DNA of 64,000 nt from an uncultured Aquimarina sp. (GCF_947496855.1 NZ_CANMED010000005.1:496001-560000); one strand, 5' to 3'; shown: positions 1 to 9,487, counted from the first letter of the stretch. Numbers and translations are program-made. The notes: generated by a model not told the origin, from the letters alone.

Positions 1-795
1 TAATGCAAAAGTCGTTGCGGATCCTTTTTTAGATGCTTTTTTTCCTGCTTTTTTATTAGCTTTTGCAATGGCTTCACGAATTAATTTATCAATAGCTTTA
101 TCGAGAGCACTTGCTTGTTCCTGTTTTTTTCTTATCTCCTTTTTATAGGTGCCTTCTTTTTTACGAATAGACGCCATTAAGTTTTGTTGCTGCTTTTTCT
201 CTTCCTTTAATTGCTCCTGAGCATCTCGGTTCTCTTCTACAAGCAATTGTTTGTTTTTTTTCCTTTCTAGCAAATCTTTATTTAGCTTCTGAAGCTCTTC
301 TGCACGTGTCTGTATTTGATCAGCCTGTTCCTTGCGGTGCTCATTATATTGCTTCATATACTGAAGTCGCTTATAAGCCTGAGTAAAATCTGATGATGAC
401 AACAGAAACATAATCTTGCTTTGCTGCGATTTACTCTTATAAGATTTTACAATCATTCTAGCATAATCTTCTTTTAAGACTTTTAACTCTTCACGATACG
501 ACCCCATCTTTTTGAGATTGTTATTAATCTCTCTTGTCAATAGATTTGCTTGCTGATTGGTAATCTTTATAAGGTTTTGTCTGGTGCTTATTTGAGAATT
601 TAACGTTTCTACTTCATCAAGTACAGATCGCTGTTTAAGTTTGGTGTCTTCAAGTAATGATCTCATCTGCTCAATCTGTTCCTTAAGTCGACGTCGCTGC
701 TCTTCCAGCTGTTGTTGCTTTGTACTTTGAGAAAATGATGGAATACTAACAACTAATAGCAATCCAAATATGTATATAATTTTTTTCAGCCTCAT
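1..795 (-). CDS. EnvC-like murein hydrolase activator, N-terminal part (runs off left edge)
   Basis: An open frame starts with ATG at 793-795 and stays open to the left edge (265 codons), so the C-terminus is missing. Residues 1-22 form a signal peptide (MRLKKIIYIFG..., then PSFSQ). The rest is a long coiled coil rich in K, E, Q and R, ending in a basic KKAGKKASKKGSATTF stretch that in this family joins the coiled coil to the LytM/M23 domain. The M23 domain itself would lie outside the window. EnvC-type proteins are periplasmic and switch on cell-wall amidases during division. The start overlaps the stop of the DUF4292 gene as ATGA, so the two are probably co-translated. Family call is good; function is by homology. 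Confidence 0.85.
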   Translation of the reverse strand, partial: MRLKKIIYIFGLLLVVSIPSFSQSTKQQQLEEQRRRLKEQIEQMRSLLEDTKLKQRSVLDEVETLNSQISTRQNLIKITNQQANLLTREINNNLKKMGSYREELKVLKEDYARMIVKSYKSKSQQSKIMFLLSSSDFTQAYKRLQYMKQYNEHRKEQADQIQTRAEELQKLNKDLLERKKNKQLLVEENRDAQEQLKEEKKQQQNLMASIRKKEGTYKKEIRKKQEQASALDKAIDKLIREAIAKANKKAGKKASKKGSATTFAL

Positions 796-1565
796 TCTAT
801 AGTTACTTGCTCATATCCTGATGGTATTTTAAACGGAAAACTTACCCTGGCATTGTAATCTACACTACGATAATCTAATATTATAGTAGTTCTAGTTATT
901 CCCTCTGAGGCTATAATACTTATTTCTTTCGGAAAATCTTGATTTCCAACTTTCTGATAACTACTATAATTAATAAGCAAGTTTCTGTTTTCTATAGGTT
1001 GTTTTAGCTGTTGAGAGAATATTTTAAAACTATCTGGATTTAATATAAATAGTCGTTCGAATAGTTCAAGTTCCTTTTTAGGACTAAGTCTATATTTTTG
1101 GTTTTCTATAGATGATACATGTTTTTCATCCTTAAGGTTAAATAATGCCTGACCCAATAATAACTGCTGTAATTTTTCAAAATCCAAATCGGTTCCTAGC
1201 CATTCGCTAAGTACTTTAAAATCACCTTCAAAATAGGTGTTATTAATCTTCTCGTAATAGCTTACCTTTTCTGGTGTAATCAGCACTTTAGCTAGGGTGA
1301 TCCCCAGTAATTTTGCACTTAGCCATATTTTCTTATCTTTTTCTAAACGTAAGGTCACATTTGGATTAAATGATTGTTTACCATCATCATATCTTACTTT
1401 TACCTTAGCATTGAGCGTGGTAAAGTTAAAAGCTTTATTATAGTGATTAGCTACAATCTTTTCTGTCCTTAGCTTTTTAATTGTAGCTCCTGAAATTGCT
1501 TTAGTACCTTTACAAGATTGCAGTATAATTAGCGAAAAACATAACAAATAAAATATTCTATTCAT
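792..1565 (-). CDS. DUF4292 family lipoprotein
   Basis: 257 residues with a lipoprotein signal peptide ending in the lipobox LQSC (Cys 18). The mature protein looks β-rich (VRLR..., KIWLSAKLLGITLAKVLITPE and similar), which fits the DUF4292 family of Bacteroidetes, lipid-binding-like envelope lipoproteins without an assigned function. It lies 6 bases after a TPR gene and overlaps the EnvC-like gene by 4 bases. The order dut - nucleotidyltransferase - TPR - DUF4292 - EnvC recurs in flavobacteria (from memory), suggesting an envelope or cell-wall role. No catalytic residues can be named. Confidence 0.8.
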   Translation of the reverse strand: MNRIFYLLCFSLIILQSCKGTKAISGATIKKLRTEKIVANHYNKAFNFTTLNAKVKVRYDDGKQSFNPNVTLRLEKDKKIWLSAKLLGITLAKVLITPEKVSYYEKINNTYFEGDFKVLSEWLGTDLDFEKLQQLLLGQALFNLKDEKHVSSIENQKYRLSPKKELELFERLFILNPDSFKIFSQQLKQPIENRNLLINYSSYQKVGNQDFPKEISIIASEGITRTTIILDYRSVDYNARVSFPFKIPSGYEQVTIE

Positions 1566-1571
1566 TACCTT

Positions 1572-2948
1572 TTATGATTTTTTTTTAAGTTGAAAAGATC
1601 TCTCTTTATATTCTGAAGCTTTTGTTTCATTCCCCATTTTTAGATATGCCTGAGCGATTTGATCATAGAAATCTGATTCCATCTTAAGATCATCAATAAT
1701 ATAATCCATACCAATACTTAAGATATCTATAGCTTCTTCATAATTACTCAGGTTAATCAGAGAAACTCCACTCACCAAATACAAAATTGGTTGAGAAGGA
1801 TACATTTCTATAGCAAGTTCGCTTCCTACTTTTGCTTTTTCATATCTCTTCAAATCAAGTTGTAATAATAGCATCTTTCTTAGAATCCCAAAGTTATTAG
1901 CATTATCCTTAATTCCTCTTTCATAATAATTAAGTGCGATCTCTTTTTTATCTTTTCCATAGAAATAATTCCCTATTTCTGTAAACACTTTATTACTTCC
2001 CGAGTCTTCAGAAAACACTTTAGTCACTTCAATAAGTTGTGATTCATAATTAGGATTCTTATCTACAAATGTCAAGAAGTCATTAATTATTTTATATTTG
2101 GACTCATCATCAATCTCATCACTTGATAACACTATCCTCATGGATTTAATAGCTTCTTCTGGCATATTATCATCTAAGAAGAACTTATATAATGCCAAAT
2201 GAGCTAATTTTGATTTTGGTTTTTGTTCAAGAAGAATTTGAGCAGTTCCAAAAGCTTTTTGAACCTGATTATCTTGGCTATATAAGTAAATGAGATTTAG
2301 ATAGTTTTGTTCTTCTTTAGGATTTTCCGCTATTTTTATTTGCAACTTGGTGATCTGAGAATCAGGATTACTGATTTTTAGTGCTATTTTTTTTCTTAGT
2401 TTATCTCTATACGAATCTATACCAAGTTCTTCTATTAATTCATCTACTGCCTTAAGTGCATCATCATATCTTTCTTCTAGAAAATAAAGATTAGCCAATT
2501 GTTCTCTATACCTGCCATCAAATGTTACTAGCTTTTCAACCACTTCTACAGACTCTGAATACTTTCTTTCCTTAAAATATACTTCGAACAATAGCTCTAA
2601 AACATATCTATTATTTGGTTTTTCCTCTAAAACTTTTTTAAAATTAACAGTAGCCTGATCATACTTTTTTAAATCCAAATAATTTTTCCCTAGCTCATAA
2701 TATAATGCAATAGGTTTCGGGTTTGTAGAAATACACTTTTCTAAAGCGCTAATCGCCTTGTCGTAATTAGTAATTGCTCGTTGCTTTAATGCTTCAAAAA
2801 AACTCTCTCGAAATACATCAGACACATCTCCAAGGTCATCCAAAATCTCTACTTTTTTAAGAGCTTCTGATTCTTGGGAATAGCCAGTATTAATAACTGC
2901 TCCCATCAAGACCATACAAATTATAATATGTCGCCAATATTTAGTCAT
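1572..2948 (-). CDS. Tetratricopeptide repeat protein, secreted
   Basis: 458 residues with a signal peptide (residues 1-24, ending GYSQ) and TPR-type helical repeats through most of the length, for example ALYYELGKNYLDLKKYDQA near residue 80 and a C-terminal YDQIAQAYLKMGNETKASEY. TPR proteins are scaffolds, so the role is protein-protein interaction in the periplasm rather than catalysis. It sits between the nucleotidyltransferase gene (31-base gap) and the DUF4292 lipoprotein, in one minus-strand operon. The partner is unknown. Confidence 0.8.
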   Translation of the reverse strand: MTKYWRHIIICMVLMGAVINTGYSQESEALKKVEILDDLGDVSDVFRESFFEALKQRAITNYDKAISALEKCISTNPKPIALYYELGKNYLDLKKYDQATVNFKKVLEEKPNNRYVLELLFEVYFKERKYSESVEVVEKLVTFDGRYREQLANLYFLEERYDDALKAVDELIEELGIDSYRDKLRKKIALKISNPDSQITKLQIKIAENPKEEQNYLNLIYLYSQDNQVQKAFGTAQILLEQKPKSKLAHLALYKFFLDDNMPEEAIKSMRIVLSSDEIDDESKYKIINDFLTFVDKNPNYESQLIEVTKVFSEDSGSNKVFTEIGNYFYGKDKKEIALNYYERGIKDNANNFGILRKMLLLQLDLKRYEKAKVGSELAIEMYPSQPILYLVSGVSLINLSNYEEAIDILSIGMDYIIDDLKMESDFYDQIAQAYLKMGNETKASEYKERSFQLKKKS

Positions 2949-2979
2949 ACAAATTTTTCAAAGCAATATAAATCACAAA

Positions 2980-3996
2980 TTATTCCAAAGTAGAATAGTC
3001 ACCAATACTAATCGTTGTGTACTTTCCGTTGTAATACACATGATTTCCAATCATAGCATTGTCTAAGTTAGCATTTTTTATGACAGTTTGGTTCTGTACT
3101 AAACTATTTTTGATATCACTATCTTCTATATTACAGCCATCTCCAATAGATACATTAGGTCCAACTGATCCATTCTTAATAGTCACTCCCTTTCCTATGC
3201 GACAAGGAGGAATAACAGTTGCGTTTTCTAGTAAAATATCGTCACTGATTAATTTTTCTCCATCTTTTTCTAAAAAACCTAGCATTCTAGTATTGGTTTC
3301 TACCGTCACATTTTTGTTTCCACAGTCCATCCATTCTTCCACCTGACCAGTAACGAATATTTTGCCATCCGCCATCATTCTTTTAATACCGTCATTAATC
3401 TGATATTCTCCTCCATTGATAATATTATTATCTAACACATGTTGCAATTCGTTTTTTAGTATTGCAATATCTTTAAAATAATAGATTCCTATCACAGCGA
3501 GATCAGAAACAAACTCCTTTGGTTTTTCTACCAATTCTACAATTTCCTTCCTATCATTCAGTTTTACAACTCCATAAGCTTCTGGTTGTTCTACTTGTTT
3601 TACCCAAATAACAGCATCAGCATCTTTATCTAAATTAAAATCAGCTCTAATCAATGTATCTGCATAAGCTACAACTGCTGGTCCAGATAATGAATCTTTT
3701 GCACACATGATAGCATGACCTGTTCCTAAAGGTTGATCTTGTCTATATATAGAAGCTTTGGCGCCAAGTTCTTCTGCAAGTGCTATTAAACTTTTTACGA
3801 CATCATCTCCAAAAAACGCAGGATCTCCTAATATAAAAGCAATTTCATCTACTGGTTCTCCTAAAACTTTTGCTATATCCGAAACTAACCTATGAACAAT
3901 AGGTTTTCCAGCTACAGGGATTAAAGGCTTAGGAACCGTAAGTGTATGAGGTCTTAATCGAGAGCCTCTTCCTGCCATTGGTACAATGATTTTCAT
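2980..3996 (-). CDS. Sugar-phosphate nucleotidyltransferase with left-handed β-helix tail
   Basis: 338 residues. The N-terminus carries the nucleotidyltransferase signature GRGSRLRPHTLTVPKPLIPV (residues 9-28), followed by the QPLGTGHAI segment and the EKPKEF motif typical of RmlA/GlmU-type enzymes. The last ~80 residues show hexapeptide-like repeats (VIPPCRIGKGVTI, VGPNVSIGDGC) that form a left-handed β-helix. The reaction is expected to be sugar-1-phosphate + NTP giving NDP-sugar + PPi; glucose-1-phosphate thymidylyl- or uridylyltransferase are both possible and the substrate cannot be read from sequence. It lies between dut and the TPR gene. Confidence 0.82.
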   Translation of the reverse strand: MKIIVPMAGRGSRLRPHTLTVPKPLIPVAGKPIVHRLVSDIAKVLGEPVDEIAFILGDPAFFGDDVVKSLIALAEELGAKASIYRQDQPLGTGHAIMCAKDSLSGPAVVAYADTLIRADFNLDKDADAVIWVKQVEQPEAYGVVKLNDRKEIVELVEKPKEFVSDLAVIGIYYFKDIAILKNELQHVLDNNIINGGEYQINDGIKRMMADGKIFVTGQVEEWMDCGNKNVTVETNTRMLGFLEKDGEKLISDDILLENATVIPPCRIGKGVTIKNGSVGPNVSIGDGCNIEDSDIKNSLVQNQTVIKNANLDNAMIGNHVYYNGKYTTISIGDYSTLE

Positions 3997-4027
3997 TCTT
4001 TATATTGGTTTTTTGATTGGTTGATTA

Positions 4028-4462
4028 TTATTTTACTCCAGTACTTCCGAAGCCACCTGCTCCTCTTGAGGTTTCCGAAAGTTCTACTACTTCGTTCCAT
4101 TCTGCTCTTTCATGCTTAGCAATTACTAACTGCGCTACTCTTTCTCCATTTTCTATCACAAAATCTTCGTTAGATAAATTCACTAAAATCACTCCTATTT
4201 CGCCTCTATAATCTGCATCAATGGTTCCTGGTGCATTTAATACTGTAACTCCCTTCTTTGCAGCCAATCCACTTCTAGGGCGAACTTGTGCTTCAAGACC
4301 TACGGGTAATTCAATGAACAACCCCGTTTTAACAATTGTTCTCTCTAAAGGTTTTAGTGTTATTGACTCACTTATGTTTGCTCTCAGATCCATTCCGGCA
4401 GAAGCTATGGTTTCATAATGTGGTAATACGTGCGATGACTTATTGATAATATTTATCTGCAT
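4028..4462 (-). CDS. dut: dUTP diphosphatase
   Basis: 144 residues, the usual length for a trimeric dUTPase. The five family motifs can be read in order: AGMDLRA (motif 1), RPRSGLA (motif 2), [13 protein letters not shown] (motif 3), the E-x-RVAQLV segment (motif 4) and the C-terminal glycine-rich [10 protein letters not shown] (motif 5) that closes over the nucleotide. The enzyme turns dUTP into dUMP and pyrophosphate, keeping uracil out of DNA and feeding thymidylate synthesis. It stands between a flippase gene and the sugar nucleotidyltransferase gene on the same strand. Confidence 0.96.
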   Translation of the reverse strand: MQINIINKSSHVLPHYETIASAGMDLRANISESITLKPLERTIVKTGLFIELPVGLEAQVRPRSGLAAKKGVTVLNAPGTIDADYRGEIGVILVNLSNEDFVIENGERVAQLVIAKHERAEWNEVVELSETSRGAGGFGSTGVK

Positions 4463-4480
4463 ATTTTTTTATATAAATCA

Positions 4481-4512
4481 CTATCTTCTCTAGACTCCGC
4501 TCTAGAAGATAG
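4481..4512 (-). terminator. Imperfect hairpin between flippase and dut
   Basis: Arms 4481-4494 and 4501-4512 pair with a 2-base bulge around a 6-base loop, just after the flippase stop codon. The downstream side on the minus strand is AT-rich but lacks a clean T-run, so this is a weak terminator or a processing hairpin. Confidence 0.4.
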
Positions 4513-4517
4513 AAAAA

Positions 4518-5969
4518 TTATCTTTTTAATAATTGTTTCAATTCCTTTTTTTCCGAAGCACACAAAATTACTAAAAACACTAATAATAAAGGGATAGAAA
4601 TCATATAATTACTATCAAATATGTAAAACGAAATGATTGAAAAACCTATTGATAATGTTAAATACATCCCTATCTTTTTTAAATCATATGGGATTGGGTA
4701 ATATTTTTTTCCAAAATACCACGACAGCAACATCATCGTTCCATAAGCCGCTAAAGTGGCTATTGCAGAACCTACATAAGTATATTCTGGAATTAATAAG
4801 AAGTTAAGAAGTAAGGTTATAACGGCTCCAAAAACAGATATATAAGCTCCAAATCTAGTTCTATCTGTTACTTTATACCATACAGATAAATTGTGGTAAA
4901 TTCCTAAACAGAAGTTAGCTAATAAAATAAAAGGAACAATTTTTACCGCTTCCCAATAAGATGCATCTCTTAGAAAAGCAATTTTTAGAACATGAACAAA
5001 CACAATAACAAACAAAAAGATAAAAGATCCTAAAATCACAAAATACTTGGTAATTCTAGCATAGGTTTCTGGTGCGTTTTTATTCCCTGCGTAATTAAAG
5101 AAAAATGGCTCTATACCTAACCTAAAAGCTGTGGCAAATAATGTCATGAACAATGCTAACTTATAACAAGCCGAATAGACCCCAACCATATGTTCAGCGA
5201 CATTTTCTGGCAGTAACTTATCTAATAAAATTCTATCAAATGTTTCATTGATAGAATACGCTATTCCCGCAATCAGAATTGGTAGAGCGTATTTCATCAT
5301 CTTTTTCCATAATACTCGATCAAAACGATACTTAATCTTTGTGTAAAACGGTAGCAACAGCATTAGCACAAATCCACTGGCGATCAGATTAGAAATAAAA
5401 ATATAACTGATTTCATAATCATCTCTACAAATCGTTTCTAATGCTAAAAAATGAAAAGAAAGTTCCTTTAAATAAAGTAGAAAAAAGACATTGAGACCAA
5501 AATTTATGGCAACATTACTAATTTTAATCACAGAATATCGAATCGGGCGTTCTGTTGCTCTTAACCACGAAAACGGAATAATAACCAAAGCATCTAAGAG
5601 CAATATCCATATTACTAAGTTTATATATTCTAACTTAATATCCGTCCATACCGATATTTGTTCCTTTAAAAATAAAGCAACTGCCAAGAATACAAGAGAA
5701 GAAATTGTTATTGAAATTGCAGATGTACTCACCACTTTTTCCTTATCTGACTCTTTGTTAAAGAACCTGAAAAAAGCGGTTTCCATTCCATACGCTAAGA
5801 TTACATTAAAAAGCACAAAATATGAGAAAATAATAGAAACTTTACCATACTCCTCTGTTGGCAATTGATCAGTATACAAGGGTACTAAAAGAAATGACAA
5901 CATGCGCGGTAACACTGTTGCCATTCCGTATATAAATGTTTGCTTAAAAAGTTTTTGAAAAATTCCCAA
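4518..5969 (-). CDS. Polysaccharide flippase (Wzx-like, MATE/MVF fold)
   Basis: 483 residues with about 12-14 hydrophobic segments. The N-terminal amphipathic start and the segment LPRMLSFLLVPLYTDQLPTE are typical of the polysaccharide biosynthesis (RfbX/Wzx) family, which flips undecaprenyl-linked oligosaccharides across the inner membrane. It is 25 kb away from the main glycan locus and sits at the head of the dut-envelope cluster. Other flippase-like genes lie at 43679-44929 and 51836-53281, so its substrate probably differs from theirs. Substrate unknown. Confidence 0.85.
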   Translation of the reverse strand: MGIFQKLFKQTFIYGMATVLPRMLSFLLVPLYTDQLPTEEYGKVSIIFSYFVLFNVILAYGMETAFFRFFNKESDKEKVVSTSAISITISSLVFLAVALFLKEQISVWTDIKLEYINLVIWILLLDALVIIPFSWLRATERPIRYSVIKISNVAINFGLNVFFLLYLKELSFHFLALETICRDDYEISYIFISNLIASGFVLMLLLPFYTKIKYRFDRVLWKKMMKYALPILIAGIAYSINETFDRILLDKLLPENVAEHMVGVYSACYKLALFMTLFATAFRLGIEPFFFNYAGNKNAPETYARITKYFVILGSFIFLFVIVFVHVLKIAFLRDASYWEAVKIVPFILLANFCLGIYHNLSVWYKVTDRTRFGAYISVFGAVITLLLNFLLIPEYTYVGSAIATLAAYGTMMLLSWYFGKKYYPIPYDLKKIGMYLTLSIGFSIISFYIFDSNYMISIPLLLVFLVILCASEKKELKQLLKR

Positions 5970-6003
5970 CTGCTATTTAATTGTGGCTTTAAAAATACAA
6001 TTT

Positions 6004-6516
6004 TTATTGCCTTGGCTGCATTGGATATGCTTTCAATTCTTTCTCAGGTAAGTTATTCAGTTTAAAATACCCCTCTTTTCCATCTTTAGCATATGATATT
6101 ATGCATTCCCCTTCCTTTAGTTCGAACGGTATTTTTTCTTCAATTTCCTGAGCTTTGTTGCCATATTCTTTCTTTGGGTCTTCACTCATAACAATATCCT
6201 CTCTAACCGTTCTCGGATCCGTGTAACGTCCCACATAGACAGCTTCATTCGACTTACGCTTCAGTTTTACATTTTTTCCCTTGAAATATGCATTCTCTAG
6301 CTGTATATCAGAATCTGGGTCAACAGGTATGTAAAGTATAAACCCAGCTCCTCCTCCTTTTACTCCGGAAACCCAGTTCTGGAAATAAGGATCTTTCAAT
6401 TGTATTGGTACTATTTTATCGATCTTCTGACTGGTTGCACATTGCGTAAAAGCGACCAAAATACCTAGTAAACCGATTTTGGTAATAAGCGTTTTAAAAT
6501 TTATTCGTTTTCCCAT
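6004..6516 (-). CDS. Small lipoprotein of unknown function
   Basis: 170 residues. A basic N-terminus, a hydrophobic stretch (ITKIGLLGILVAF) and the lipobox TQCA mark a lipoprotein. The mature part contains a glycine-rich VKGGGAGFILYIPVDPDSDI segment and a charged C-terminal half with no recognised motif. Its start overlaps the end of the upstream barrel gene by 16 bases, so the two are probably translated together and may act together in the outer membrane. I do not recognise the family. Confidence 0.75.
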   Translation of the reverse strand: MGKRINFKTLITKIGLLGILVAFTQCATSQKIDKIVPIQLKDPYFQNWVSGVKGGGAGFILYIPVDPDSDIQLENAYFKGKNVKLKRKSNEAVYVGRYTDPRTVREDIVMSEDPKKEYGNKAQEIEEKIPFELKEGECIISYAKDGKEGYFKLNNLPEKELKAYPMQPRQ

Positions 6517-7154
6517 TTTTTCTTTAGACGTTTACGATGTTTTTCTTTCATTTTTTTAATATCCTTGGTATTAAAGACAAAGTTCATACCAAAATTAAAT
6601 GCTACTCCAGAGAACAACTTGGTATCTTCTCCATTGGTAATATTTAATCCATACATATAGGGAAGTCCAAATTCTAATTCCAAGCACTTAGCAAATTTAT
6701 AATTAATTCCAGCTCCGGCTGTTAATAGTAACAAACCTCCACTATTATCTTCAATGGCAATATCCGCTGGATCATTTGCCTTGTATCGAATAGCGCCAAT
6801 TCCGATTCCGGATTCTAAATAGAAACTAAATTTACCACTATTAATTGCATGTTTCCTAAAAGAAGGAATAAAACCGTATGCCTGAACTTCAGCATCTATC
6901 CCATTTTCCTGTTCAATATTCTGAGGAAATAACACAAAAGCTGATGTATTGATAGCAAAATGCTCCGACACATAATAGGATAAACTTGGTTTAGCTGCGA
7001 TTCCACTATAACCATTCCCAAAATCCATAAGTGGAACGCCAGCGATTCCCATTTTTATATCACCTGCTTCGTAAAGGGTTTCTGATTCCTGAGCATTGAT
7101 TGTAGATACTAAAGATGCGATAACTAGTACCGCAAAGAGTCTAATTTTCTTCAT
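6501..7154 (-). CDS. Outer membrane β-barrel protein
   Basis: 217 residues with a signal peptide (residues 1-21, ending INAQ) and alternating β-strand pattern rich in aromatic residues and glycine (FYLESGIGIGAIRYKA, LTAGAGINYKFAKCLELEFGLPYMYGL), as in OmpW/porin-family small barrels of Bacteroidetes. The C-terminus is unusual in being strongly basic (KKMKEKHRKRLKKKWENE), which would lie outside the barrel. Its gene overlaps the small lipoprotein gene by 16 bases. Function unknown. Confidence 0.75.
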   Translation of the reverse strand: MKKIRLFAVLVIASLVSTINAQESETLYEAGDIKMGIAGVPLMDFGNGYSGIAAKPSLSYYVSEHFAINTSAFVLFPQNIEQENGIDAEVQAYGFIPSFRKHAINSGKFSFYLESGIGIGAIRYKANDPADIAIEDNSGGLLLLTAGAGINYKFAKCLELEFGLPYMYGLNITNGEDTKLFSGVAFNFGMNFVFNTKDIKKMKEKHRKRLKKKWENE

Positions 7155-7200
7155 TTTTCTTTTTTTCCCTTAAAGATAAAAAACGAATAGCCCCTTTATC

Positions 7201-7244
7201 ATAAAAAAAACAAAAACCTCATACACATTAATGTGTATGAGGTT
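7201..7244 (-). terminator. Intrinsic terminator after the repeat lipoprotein gene
   Basis: 7215-7244 is a perfect 30-base palindrome (two 15-base arms, no bulge). On the minus strand it is followed by a T-rich tract (complement of 7201-7214). It begins 14 bases after the lipoprotein stop codon. Confidence 0.85.
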
Positions 7245-7257
7245 ATATTATAAAATC

Positions 7258-9192
7258 TTATTGAAGATCTAAAATCAATGTGCCAGAACCAGTATAATTA
7301 CTGTAGCCTGCAACTTCAACATAATAGTTTCCAGGAGATAATGTCCCTCTAATGTCATTATAATCACTTCCATTTAGATAACTACCACTACTATCATATA
7401 AATAAATGTAATCATCATAACTTTCGTTTATAATTTCGAAATCATAGGAAGCCTGAGAATCAACACTAAATTCATATCTTATTTTTCTGTCAATTTCACC
7501 TGTCGTACTAAAATTAAATGATTGATTATAAGGTATTGAAAGAGTACCAAGATTAATATCGGACTCATTTGGAGTGCTAAGAACTATGTTTAAAGTTCCG
7601 GATATATCATTATAGTCTTGGTTGACAATTTCTAAATAATAACTTCCTGTATTCAAATTCTCTCCATAAATATCTCGATAACCTCCATTTACATAGTTAT
7701 TATTACTATCAAATAAATTTACATAAACCCCTGTTTGAGTAGTAAAAGAGTAGCCAGTGGCCTCATTAATCTCAAATAAATACCTAAGCTTCCCGTCAGG
7801 CTCTGTTGTTGATACATTAAACTCTACTGAGTTAGAATAGGGAATTGATAATACTCCAAGATCTTCGTTAGTAGCATCTGAATCTTTAAGGGCAAGTATA
7901 AAAGAACCAGAATCAATATCATTATAATATTGATACACATCTAAATAATACGTTCCTGCCTGAATCGTCTCCGTAAATGCTCTTCTATATCCAGATGCTA
8001 TAAAGTTTCCATTCACATCCCGAAGCTCAAAATTGATGTTATTTTGAGAGAAGACCGAAACACCAGTCTCTTCATTAATCTGAAAGGTATAACCAATTTT
8101 ATTATCCGGTTCATTATTTTGTATAGAGAAATTCAAAACTTCTTCATATGGTATTGTCAATGCTCCTAAGTCAACATCCGATTCTTTAGGGTCTTTTAAA
8201 ATAAAAGTAAGTGTCCCTGATAAATTTGAATTGTTATAATACTCTGCTATTTCTAAATAATAGATCCCAGGATTTAATGATTCTCCTGATATTCTTTGCG
8301 AGTTCCCTGTTACATAGTTCCCTTGTTCGTCTAATAATGTTAATTGCAAATATTCATTAGAGTGAATAACATATCCAGTACTTTCCTCAACCTGAAAAGT
8401 ATATCCAATTCTACGATCCACCTCTTCTTGATTAATCACATATTCAGTAGAACTATTATATGGAGGTGTTAATATCCCTAAATCAACATCTGTCGCTCTA
8501 AAGTCAAAACTTTTGCTAATCTCTGTTACTCCTCCATCTCTATCATTTGCTACAACCTTAATGATAATTTCATCATCCACATATTGCGAATAATTAGCAT
8601 TGTAAGATATGCTACCTAAACCATCATAATCATCTGATCCAATAATGTAGTTTTCCTTTAGTATCAAATCATTTAGATACACATCATAAGATAAAATGTC
8701 TCCATCTTCATCTGATGCTTGATGCCAAGAAACTTCTAACCAATTATAATATGAAAAATCAAAATTAATATCTCCAAATTCAAACGTACTTGGATCTCTA
8801 TTGACAAAAACATTGCGTTTTACTATAGATTCTTCAGAAACACCACCATTGCTATCGTACGCTTTAATACCAATTGTTAACTCCAGACTAAGACCTTTTT
8901 GTAGATCTTTTGATCTTCTGGTTAATAAATTTGTAACATTATATTCAATTGATAATTCAGTTGTCTTATTTGCTACAACCCTACCATTAACAACAACATC
9001 ATAAGACAGAACGTCATTATTAACGTCTTCTGCTTCTGTCCAACTTATTTTCACCCGGGTCCCTTCAATTACTTCTGTCTCAATGTTCGAAACTTCCAAT
9101 GGAGGAAGGTTTCCTATAGCATCATCATCACTCCCACATGATGATATCACGATGCTTATGCATATACAAAAAAGACTTACAAATTTTTTCAT
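7258..9192 (-). CDS. Surface lipoprotein with two FN3-like domains and four tandem β-repeats
   Basis: 644 residues. Lipobox ISSC with Cys 19, followed by SDDD at 21-24, matching the acidic export signal that sends Bacteroidetes lipoproteins to the cell surface. Residues ~31-130 and ~134-232 look like fibronectin type III or cadherin-like domains (ISWTEAEDVNNDVLSYDV and SWHQASDEDGDILSYDV). Four repeats of about 103 residues begin near 235, 339, 442 and 545; each opens with D-x-(D/N)LGxL(S/T)xPY and ends with GxYYLE...SGTL, resembling bacterial pre-peptidase C-terminal domains. No enzyme domain is present, so an adhesin or binding role is likely. The gene stands alone with its own terminator. 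Confidence 0.85.
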   Translation of the reverse strand: MKKFVSLFCICISIVISSCGSDDDAIGNLPPLEVSNIETEVIEGTRVKISWTEAEDVNNDVLSYDVVVNGRVVANKTTELSIEYNVTNLLTRRSKDLQKGLSLELTIGIKAYDSNGGVSEESIVKRNVFVNRDPSTFEFGDINFDFSYYNWLEVSWHQASDEDGDILSYDVYLNDLILKENYIIGSDDYDGLGSISYNANYSQYVDDEIIIKVVANDRDGGVTEISKSFDFRATDVDLGILTPPYNSSTEYVINQEEVDRRIGYTFQVEESTGYVIHSNEYLQLTLLDEQGNYVTGNSQRISGESLNPGIYYLEIAEYYNNSNLSGTLTFILKDPKESDVDLGALTIPYEEVLNFSIQNNEPDNKIGYTFQINEETGVSVFSQNNINFELRDVNGNFIASGYRRAFTETIQAGTYYLDVYQYYNDIDSGSFILALKDSDATNEDLGVLSIPYSNSVEFNVSTTEPDGKLRYLFEINEATGYSFTTQTGVYVNLFDSNNNYVNGGYRDIYGENLNTGSYYLEIVNQDYNDISGTLNIVLSTPNESDINLGTLSIPYNQSFNFSTTGEIDRKIRYEFSVDSQASYDFEIINESYDDYIYLYDSSGSYLNGSDYNDIRGTLSPGNYYVEVAGYSNYTGSGTLILDLQ

Positions 9193-9221
9193 AAAAAGTA
9201 TTTTTAAAATTAATGTTTAGT

Positions 9222-9260
9222 ACTTATATATGAGTGCCTAAAACGGGGAAAATGTTACCC
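9222..9260 (-). promoter_or_regulatory. Symmetrical elements upstream of the repeat lipoprotein
   Basis: A near-palindrome ACTTATATATGAGT lies at 9222-9235 and a GGGG...TTACCC element at 9245-9260, within 70 bases upstream of the lipoprotein start. Placement fits an operator or leader structure. No known regulator is recognised. Confidence 0.25.
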
Positions 9261-9300
9261 TTAAAAACCGCTTTTTATTTATTTTTCTATGAAATCTAGA

Positions 9301-9335
9301 AATAAAAAAACTCGACAAAATTAATGTCAAGTTTT
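9301..9335 (-). terminator. Hairpin terminator after the atpG remnant
   Basis: Arms 9307-9317 and 9325-9335 pair over 11 positions with one mismatch around a 7-base loop. On the minus strand a T-run follows (complement of 9301-9310). It lies about 50 bases after the stop codon of the atpG remnant. Confidence 0.7.
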
Positions 9336-9383
9336 AATGAAATCTTATTTTTCTTAAGGCTTACTTGAAGATATCAAAAAGTC

Positions 9384-9487
9384 CTATTTATGAAAAAATG
9401 CTTCTTTACTACCAACAATATCCAAGATCTCATCAGCAATAGAAGCTTGTCTAACTTTGTTATATTGTAATTTTAAGGAATCTACTC
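9384..9487 (-). pseudogene. Remnant of a second atpG 3' end
   Basis: Read on the minus strand this stretch encodes the C-terminus of an ATP synthase γ subunit, ending at a TAG stop at 9384-9386. From LKLQYNK onward it matches the intact AtpG at 20 of 26 residues, with conservative changes (A to V, T to A, N to D, E to D) and then a different tail (FFHK). It has no start codon and begins 24 bases after the interrupted gene at 9511. The divergence argues against a recent tandem duplication. It looks like the end of another atpG allele left by recombination or by insertion at the atpG 3' end. Confidence 0.85.

Noticed and set aside
3059..3346. Plus-strand open frames lying over minus-strand genes (this one and many like it)
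   Set aside because: They run opposite well-supported genes with clear family motifs and show no domains of their own.
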